Origin: Deltaproteobacteria bacterium
GTDB lineage: Bacteria > Myxococcota > Polyangia > Haliangiales > Haliangiaceae
Reading direction: 5' to 3'
NCBI GenBank assembly: GCA_018262455.1
Contig: JAGSPR010000279.1
Span: 1-9,120, forward strand
DNA: 9,120 bases
Made by a program: the position numbers and the translations under genes. The notes below the pieces were generated by a model, which worked only from the letters and a program-made list of their open reading frames with translations, was not told where the DNA came from and searched no databases. Of this stretch, positions 4,248-9,120 are shown one piece after another (the first letter of the stretch is position 1; each line of letters starts with the position of its first letter).

Positions 4248-7226
4248 GTGGTCGCGATTCGCTCGTGCTTGACGGCTGAAGACATCGCCGTCTACCTGAC
4301 GAGCACGGCGACGGCCATCGATCTGGGCGCGCTCGAGCGCCACGTCGATCAGTGCGAGCCGTGCCGGGCGAGTATCGCAGCCGCGGTGCGTGCGGGGCGA
4401 GGTGACAACGAGGAACCCGACGCAGCGGACCTCCAGATCGGAACGCCGATCGGGCGCTACATCGTACGCGCGGTGCGCGGCACCGGAGCGATGAGTCACG
4501 TGCTCGAAGCGAGCGATCCGGATCTCGATCGAACCATCGCGATCAAGATCGTCCGTCATCGCGACGCGATGGATGACGAGCGCGCGCTGCGCGAGGGTCG
4601 CGCGCTTGCTCGGTTGACACACCCGAACGTGGTGACGGTGTTCGACGTCGGCGTGTGGACCGGCGGCGTGTTCCTCGCGATGGAGCTGGTGCGCGGGCAG
4701 ACCGTGCGCGAGTGGCTGGCAACGCCACGCGCGTGGCGAGACATCGTCCGGATCTATGCGGCCGCGGCCCGAGGGCTCGATGCCGCGCATCGCGTGGGCC
4801 TCGTCCATCGCGATGTCAAGCCAGACAATCTCGTCCTCGGCGACGATGGTCGAGTACGCGTGATCGATTTCGGGCTCGCGGTCGATCATGCGCGGCCCGA
4901 CGGCACGCTCGGCGGCACACCTGCCTACATGGCGCCCGAGCAACGCGAGCACCCCGCTGCGAACGCGCTCTCCGATCAATATGCGTTGTTCGTATCGCTG
5001 TACGAGGCGCTCGAAGGCCAACGGCCCGCCGACGACGTGGCGGTTCGACGCCGCGTTCCGGCGTGGCTGCGAGCGCTGGTTCAACGCGGCCTGCGTCGCG
5101 CGCCTGCCGAGCGTCACTCGGATCTCGCGGAGGTCGCTCGCCGGCTGGAGCGCGGGCTCGGACGGCGGCGGCGCGGGGCGATCGTGGCTGGGCTCGCGCT
5201 GGCATCGATCACGTCGATCGCTGCGGTGAAGGTTGTCGGTGGCGAGTCCGCCGAAGGGCCGCCGATCTGTCGCGGTGCCGAAGCGCAGCTCGCCGGCGTC
5301 TGGAGCGAGCCCCGAAAGCGCGCGATGAGCATGGCGTTTGCTGCCGCGCGTCGACCGTTCGCCGATGCCAGCCTCGCGACCGCCGAGCGCTTGCTCGACA
5401 CCTACACCTCGCGATGGGTCGCCGCGAAGACGGAGGCATGTGAAGCGACGCGCGTGCACGGCACGCAATCGGAGCAGCTCCTGGATCTGCGTGTGGCGTG
5501 TCTCGACGAGCGCCTCCGCGGTGTCGATGCGCTGGTCGGTGTGTTCGAGAAGGCCGACGCCAAGGTCGTCGAGAATGCCCCTCGCGCCGCGCAGCAACTG
5601 CCCCAGATCGAGGGCTGCGCCGATACCGCGGCGCTCACCGCGCCGATCCGTCCGCCCTCCGATCCCGCCACCGCTCGCAAGGTCGCGGAGGTACGACAGG
5701 AGCTGGCCTTCGCGCGCGCGTCGCGTGACGCCGGAAAGTTCGACGTCGCGGCCGTTGCGGTGAGCTCGCTTGTCACCCGGGCGCTCGCGCTCCAGTACGC
5801 GCCGTTGATCGCGGAGGTGCTGCTGTTGCAAGGAGTGATCGAGAGCGATTCCTCGAAAGCCACGGCCGAGAGCACGCTGTCGCAAGCCGCCGACCGCGCC
5901 GAGGCGGGCCGTGCGGACGTGGTCAAAGCCGAGGCGTGGACGCAACTCGTCCGCGCTGCCGCGGTGCGGGCCCACTACCCCGACGCTCATCGCCACGCGG
6001 GTCACGCGACCGCAGCGCTGGCGAGGCTCGGAGGAGGCCACGAGGACATCGCGGCCCGCCTCGCAAACTACGAGGGCGGCGCGTACACGGCCGAGGGCGA
6101 CTATGTCCACGCGCTCGCGCTCCACCAGCGCGCACTCGAGATTCGCGAGCGCATCAATGGAGCGGATTCGCCGGAAGTCGCGACGGCGCTGAACAGCATC
6201 GCAAACGTGCACTTCAACCTCGGCCACTATCGCGATGCACGGCCTGCCTACGAGCGCTCCCTGGCGATTCGCGAGCGCGTGCTCGGGGCGATGCACCCGG
6301 ACGTCGCGGGGAGCCACAACAACCTCGCCGTGCTGCTGGTCTCGCTGGACGACTTCGATGCAGCGATCGCGCACTTCCTGCGCGCGCGCGTGATCTACGA
6401 CAGCCTGCTCGGCCCGGGCAATCCGCGCACCGCGCAGATCCTCGCCAATCTCGCGGGCGTCTATCGCGATGCCGGCCGCTTCGACGAGGCGCTCGCCGCA
6501 CTCGCCGAGGCGCTGCCGATCCAGGAGAAGGCGTCCGGAAGCGATCATCCACTGGTCGCGTCCGCGCTCTACATCAAGGGCGAGATCTATGGCGACCAGG
6601 GCAAGTACGATCTGGCGCTCGCCGCCCACACGCGAGCACTCGAGATCCGACGTGCCGCGCTCGGCGACGACCATCCGGATGTCGCGGCATCTCACGACGC
6701 GCTCGGCTTGCTCGCGATGCGGCGAGGCGATGCGAAGACCGCGCGGAAGATCTTCGACGACGTCCTGGCGATCCAGAACAGGATTGCCCCGGACAGTCTC
6801 GACATCGCGCGCACGCTGTCCTACGCCGCGGACGCCCACCTCGAGACCGGCGACGTTCGGGGCGCGCTTCGCATGTACGAACGCGGGCTCGCGATCGACG
6901 AGCAGCAACTCGGACCGGCCCACCCCGATCTGGCGATCGATCTCACCGGCGTCGGCATTGCGCGACACCGGCTCGGAGATGCCCGCGCAGCGCTGGAGGC
7001 TCTCGAGCGCGCGCTGACTCTCGCAGAAGCGCCTAACGCAGAGCGAGTCGTACGCGGCCGAGCCGAGCTCGCGGCGGCGGATGCGCTGTGGGACGCGGGG
7101 GGCGATCGTCACCGCGCCCGCAAGCTCGCCGAGGCCGCACATGCTGCCTTCGCGAAGGCGGGTGCTGGCGCGAAGAACGAGCTCGCACAGGTCGAGCGAT
7201 GGCTCGCGTCGCACGTCGCGCGCTAG
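4248..7226 (+). CDS. Membrane Ser/Thr protein kinase: ZAS zinc motif - kinase - TM - four-Cys domain - TPR array
   Basis: The 992-residue protein starts at a GTG with no Shine-Dalgarno. Residues 7-39 hold C7...H32-x3-C36-x2-C39, the zinc-binding HxxxCxxC pattern of anti-sigma (zf-HC2/ZAS) domains. The kinase domain (about 69-300) is complete: glycine loop GTGAMSHV (78-85), K100 in IAIK, E116 of helix C, HRDVKPDN (187-194), DFG (207-209) and APE (229-231). It should phosphorylate Ser/Thr, and T220 and T224 are likely activation-loop sites. RRRR (306-309) precedes a single membrane helix (about 310-331), so the kinase is cytoplasmic and the rest periplasmic. Four Cys (341, 398, 418, 457) precede about seven 42-residue kinesin-light-chain-type TPRs (about 603-928), which should bind a protein or peptide ligand. 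This architecture is common in myxobacteria. The gene is divergent from the lipoprotein-sigma pair; its targets are unknown. Confidence 0.92.
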   Translation: MVAIRSCLTAEDIAVYLTSTATAIDLGALERHVDQCEPCRASIAAAVRAGRGDNEEPDAADLQIGTPIGRYIVRAVRGTGAMSHVLEASDPDLDRTIAIKIVRHRDAMDDERALREGRALARLTHPNVVTVFDVGVWTGGVFLAMELVRGQTVREWLATPRAWRDIVRIYAAAARGLDAAHRVGLVHRDVKPDNLVLGDDGRVRVIDFGLAVDHARPDGTLGGTPAYMAPEQREHPAANALSDQYALFVSLYEALEGQRPADDVAVRRRVPAWLRALVQRGLRRAPAERHSDLAEVARRLERGLGRRRRGAIVAGLALASITSIAAVKVVGGESAEGPPICRGAEAQLAGVWSEPRKRAMSMAFAAARRPFADASLATAERLLDTYTSRWVAAKTEACEATRVHGTQSEQLLDLRVACLDERLRGVDALVGVFEKADAKVVENAPRAAQQLPQIEGCADTAALTAPIRPPSDPATARKVAEVRQELAFARASRDAGKFDVAAVAVSSLVTRALALQYAPLIAEVLLLQGVIESDSSKATAESTLSQAADRAEAGRADVVKAEAWTQLVRAAAVRAHYPDAHRHAGHATAALARLGGGHEDIAARLANYEGGAYTAEGDYVHALALHQRALEIRERINGADSPEVATALNSIANVHFNLGHYRDARPAYERSLAIRERVLGAMHPDVAGSHNNLAVLLVSLDDFDAAIAHFLRARVIYDSLLGPGNPRTAQILANLAGVYRDAGRFDEALAALAEALPIQEKASGSDHPLVASALYIKGEIYGDQGKYDLALAAHTRALEIRRAALGDDHPDVAASHDALGLLAMRRGDAKTARKIFDDVLAIQNRIAPDSLDIARTLSYAADAHLETGDVRGALRMYERGLAIDEQQLGPAHPDLAIDLTGVGIARHRLGDARAALEALERALTLAEAPNAERVVRGRAELAAADALWDAGGDRHRARKLAEAAHAAFAKAGAGAKNELAQVERWLASHVAR

Positions 7227-7246
7227 CGACGACCGGGCCGGCTCAG

Positions 7247-7270
7247 AGCAGCACCTGCGCCGCCGCTGCT
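7247..7270. terminator. Weak hairpin between convergent kinase and GST genes
   Basis: AGCAGC (7247-7252) and GCTGCT (7265-7270) can pair around a 12-base loop in the 44-bp gap between the two stop codons. There is no T-tract, so it may not terminate on its own. Confidence 0.25.
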
Positions 7271-7987
7271 TCACGCCACGGCGCGGTTATGTTCGCGAAT
7301 GGTCTGCACGCGCCTGAACCAGGCAGCGACCCGCGGGCGCGTCATGATGATCGCGAACGCCGGGAAGTCCTGGATGCAGGTCAAGCAGCCATGCGCCGCG
7401 ACGTCGCCGACGCTGAGCAAGTCACCGCACACGAAGTCGCGATCGCCGAGCCACGCCTCGAACTTGTCCATCTCCACCGCGAGCATCTCCGCTGGCTTCC
7501 CGCCGCCGCGTCTCTTGACGATCCGCTTGGACACCTGGTGCATGATCAGCGAGCCGCCGGCGCGGACCAGCGCGTTCTGGAGGAAGCCGAAGTTCGACGT
7601 CTTTGCGACCACCTTCGCCGCCGTCAGTGCCTCACCCCACGTCCCGTAGATGACGGTCGGCAACACATGGGACAGATCGTCGTTGACCCAGCGCTCGACC
7701 AGCTGACTCTTCGCGAGCAGATCCGGATCGTCCGGGGTGAGTCGCAAGCCCGTCGAGTCGTGGGACTCGAGGTACGCGACGATCGTCGTCGAGTCGAAGA
7801 TCGTCTCGCCGCCGACCTGGATGACCGGGACCTTGCGGGGGGCCCCTTCGGGGAGTGCCGGCAGCTCGTGCTTGTTCATCGGATTGACCTCCACCTTGAT
7901 GAAGGCGATGCCCTTCGCTTCCATCGCCGCCTTGACCTTGTGGCAATACGGGCAGAGCTCGAACTGGTACAGCGTGACCGTGTCCAT
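7271..7987 (-). CDS. Glutathione S-transferase-like protein, prostaglandin E synthase 2 (mPGES-2) type
   Basis: The 238-residue protein has an N-terminal thioredoxin/glutaredoxin fold with CPYC at 12-15 (CPFC in animal mPGES-2), VEVNPMNK after the second strand, K-V-P54-V-I with the cis-proline, and D65-S66 for binding glutathione. The C-terminal GST helical domain (about 93-238) carries the mPGES-2-like pattern: W-V-N-D-D-L-S-H-V-L-P...G-T-W-G-E-A-L, a N-F-G-F segment, then HQVSKRIVKRR, and a final L-S-V-G-D-V-A-A-H-G. It is likely a soluble glutathione-dependent thiol oxidoreductase or transferase; the physiological substrate in bacteria is not known and prostaglandin synthesis is not implied. 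Start at ATG 7987: the fold begins directly there, while the upstream in-frame extension (to 8281) is an Arg-rich shadow frame. There is no clear Shine-Dalgarno. It is divergent from the Cys-rich lipoprotein and convergent with the kinase. Confidence 0.85.
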   Translation of the reverse strand: MDTVTLYQFELCPYCHKVKAAMEAKGIAFIKVEVNPMNKHELPALPEGAPRKVPVIQVGGETIFDSTTIVAYLESHDSTGLRLTPDDPDLLAKSQLVERWVNDDLSHVLPTVIYGTWGEALTAAKVVAKTSNFGFLQNALVRAGGSLIMHQVSKRIVKRRGGGKPAEMLAVEMDKFEAWLGDRDFVCGDLLSVGDVAAHGCLTCIQDFPAFAIIMTRPRVAAWFRRVQTIREHNRAVA

Positions 7988-8125
7988 GCGTGCTTCTACG
8001 TCGGCAGTCGGGGACGCGCCAGCGAATCGGTCGCCTCGATCGCGACGCCATCGATCGCACGCGCCGCGTCGAAGGCGCTCGCTCCGTGGTCCGCCGAGGC
8101 CGGGCGGTATCGAGGCGGATGGCTG

Positions 8126-8134
8126 TGCTAGCGT
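8126..8134 (+). promoter_or_regulatory. Extended -10-like box close to the start of the Cys-rich lipoprotein
   Basis: TGC-TAGCGT ends 8 nt before the ATG at 8143. This suggests a leaderless or nearly leaderless transcript, as for the sigma and kinase genes. No -35 hexamer is recognisable. Confidence 0.35.
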
Positions 8135-8142
8135 CGAGCGCC

Positions 8143-9117
8143 ATGCGGACACACCGCTCGACCACAGCTTGCGCCCTCGCGATCGCGGGTCTCGCGCTCG
8201 TGGCGCTCGCGCTCGTGGCAGCGTGTCGCGACAAGGCCGCGCAGCTGCCACCGCCCGCGGCGGGCGATGCAGGCGGCGCACGCGCGATCACGCCGCGCCC
8301 CGCGATGGATGCCCGGGCCACCACCGAGCTCGCCCAGGCCTGCGCGGCCTACGCGAACGGCCTGTGTGCGGCCCTCGAGCGCTGCGCTCCCCACCTGGTG
8401 CGGGTGAACCACGGCGATGCGGCCGCGTGTCGCACGAACGAACAGCGAGGCTGTCGGGTCTGGATCGCGCCAGACGAGTCCAACGCGACCCAGGGGAGCA
8501 TTCTCGCGTGCACGCCCGGACCCGAGACGGCGTGCGACCGCGTCGTGAATACGTCCGCGGATGCCTGCCTCGTTCCGGGGCCGGCTCCCATCGGAGGCGC
8601 GTGCGCGGTGTCCGCGCAATGCCAATCGCGGTTCTGCGATCGCGCGAAGGGGCGGTGGTGCGGCACGTGCGGGGAGCTGCCCGGCAAGGGACAACGGTGC
8701 ATCGACGACGTGCTGTGCGAGGGCGATCTTCGCTGCAATGACGGCCGGTGTACGGAGCCGCGCTCGATCGGCGAGCGCTGCTCCCCGCTCGGGTGCAAGG
8801 ATGGACTGGCGTGCAGGGACGAGCGATGCGTGGCGCCTGGCAACCAAGGTGCCAAGTGCCTGCTCGACAGCGACTGCGTGACCGGCTTGCTTTGCGATTC
8901 CGACACGAGCCGCTGTGTCCCCGGCACGGTCAGCTATGCGGAGGTCGGTCAGCCGTGCGGCGACGGGATCGACTGCGTCGGCGATGCGATCTGCGACCGC
9001 GTCTGCGTCGCGCTCGGGCGAGCGGGAGATCGTTGCGGGGACGAGCAGCGTTGCGGGGCCCTCCTGCACTGCATCGAGGGACGATGCGGCATGCTCGATC
9101 CCGCGCGCTGTCGTTGA
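8143..9117 (+). CDS. Cysteine-rich lipoprotein with tandem four-Cys modules
   Basis: The 324-residue product starts MRTHRST and has a long hydrophobic stretch ending in lipobox V-A-A-C, with C28 lipidated and Arg at +2, so it is probably on the outer membrane. A Pro/Ala/Gly linker follows. Residues 60-145 form a Cys-containing helical domain of the kind often found in myxobacterial lipoproteins (C67, C75, C81, C96, C104, C123, C131, C142). From residue 154 to the end come small disulfide modules. Five have four Cys each, starting at 186, 213, 239, 272 and 298, with spacing close to C-x5-C-x5-C-x4-C and G/D-rich turns. The mature chain has 34 Cys beyond C28. Function is unknown; a rigid, disulfide-stapled surface or adhesion protein is plausible. 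An in-frame ATG at 8119 with GAGG close by is an alternative start, but 8143 gives the cleaner signal peptide. Confidence 0.8.
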   Translation: MRTHRSTTACALAIAGLALVALALVAACRDKAAQLPPPAAGDAGGARAITPRPAMDARATTELAQACAAYANGLCAALERCAPHLVRVNHGDAAACRTNEQRGCRVWIAPDESNATQGSILACTPGPETACDRVVNTSADACLVPGPAPIGGACAVSAQCQSRFCDRAKGRWCGTCGELPGKGQRCIDDVLCEGDLRCNDGRCTEPRSIGERCSPLGCKDGLACRDERCVAPGNQGAKCLLDSDCVTGLLCDSDTSRCVPGTVSYAEVGQPCGDGIDCVGDAICDRVCVALGRAGDRCGDEQRCGALLHCIEGRCGMLDPARCR

Positions 9118-9120
9118 TCG

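Noticed and set aside
4212..7274. A 1020-residue open frame on the minus strand covering the whole kinase gene
   Set aside because: Its codons are exact reverse complements of the kinase codons. It stays open because TTA, CTA and TCA codons are avoided in this high-GC gene. The product is Arg-rich with no recognisable domain, whereas the plus strand encodes an intact kinase.
7988..8281. N-terminal extension of the GST to 8281
   Set aside because: The extension is Arg-rich, has no family counterpart and runs antisense into the signal peptide of the lipoprotein gene. The GST fold begins right after the ATG at 7987.
8128..9069. 313-residue minus-strand frame opposite the Cys-rich lipoprotein
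   Set aside because: It is Ala/Arg-rich with no motif. The plus strand has a signal peptide, a lipobox and regularly spaced cysteines.

Overview
The window looks like chromosome of a high-GC member of the Myxococcota (myxobacteria, probably a Polyangia-like lineage). The pointers are protein architectures rather than a marker gene: a Myxococcales-type sigma-70 factor, a Ser/Thr kinase fused to a zinc-binding anti-sigma-like N-terminus and a C-terminal TPR array, a Ca-binding lipoprotein with thrombospondin type 3-like and MopE-like repeats, and two cysteine-rich lipoproteins. No mobile element, CRISPR array, tRNA, rRNA or sign of recent foreign DNA was seen.

Layout. 1-172 (+) is the 3' end of a DsrE/DsrF-like gene. 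173-469 holds no convincing gene. 470-814 (-) is a small Cys-rich lipoprotein. 842-1012 is a repeat-dense divergent control region. It leads into a 15-codon upstream ORF (1013-1060) whose stop overlaps the start of the first of two tandem DUF1801 genes (1057-1569 and 1576-2163, +). The DUF1801 proteins share a duplicated Lys/Arg-rich tail. Convergent to them, on the minus strand, lie a myxobacterial sigma factor (2185-3051) and, upstream of it, an acidic Ca-binding-repeat lipoprotein (3128-4057). Divergent from that pair is a 992-residue receptor-like Ser/Thr kinase (4248-7226, +). A GST of the membrane-associated prostaglandin E synthase 2 type (7271-7987, -) converges on the kinase. A 324-residue lipoprotein rich in four-cysteine modules (8143-9117, +) closes the window.

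How they may work together. The DUF1801 pair is almost certainly one transcript. The middle block (sigma factor, acidic lipoprotein, ZAS-kinase-TM-TPR protein) is the most system-like part: a cell-surface protein, a membrane kinase with an anti-sigma-like zinc motif, and a sigma factor side by side. That these form one signalling unit is inference from adjacency only. The sigma factor, the kinase and the last lipoprotein lack a Shine-Dalgarno sequence and instead have a TG-N-TA(N4) box ending 6-8 nt before the start codon, as expected for leaderless mRNAs. The remaining genes look like ordinary accessory content. I did not find a clearly new defence, mobile or biosynthetic system; the findings are testable local oddities.
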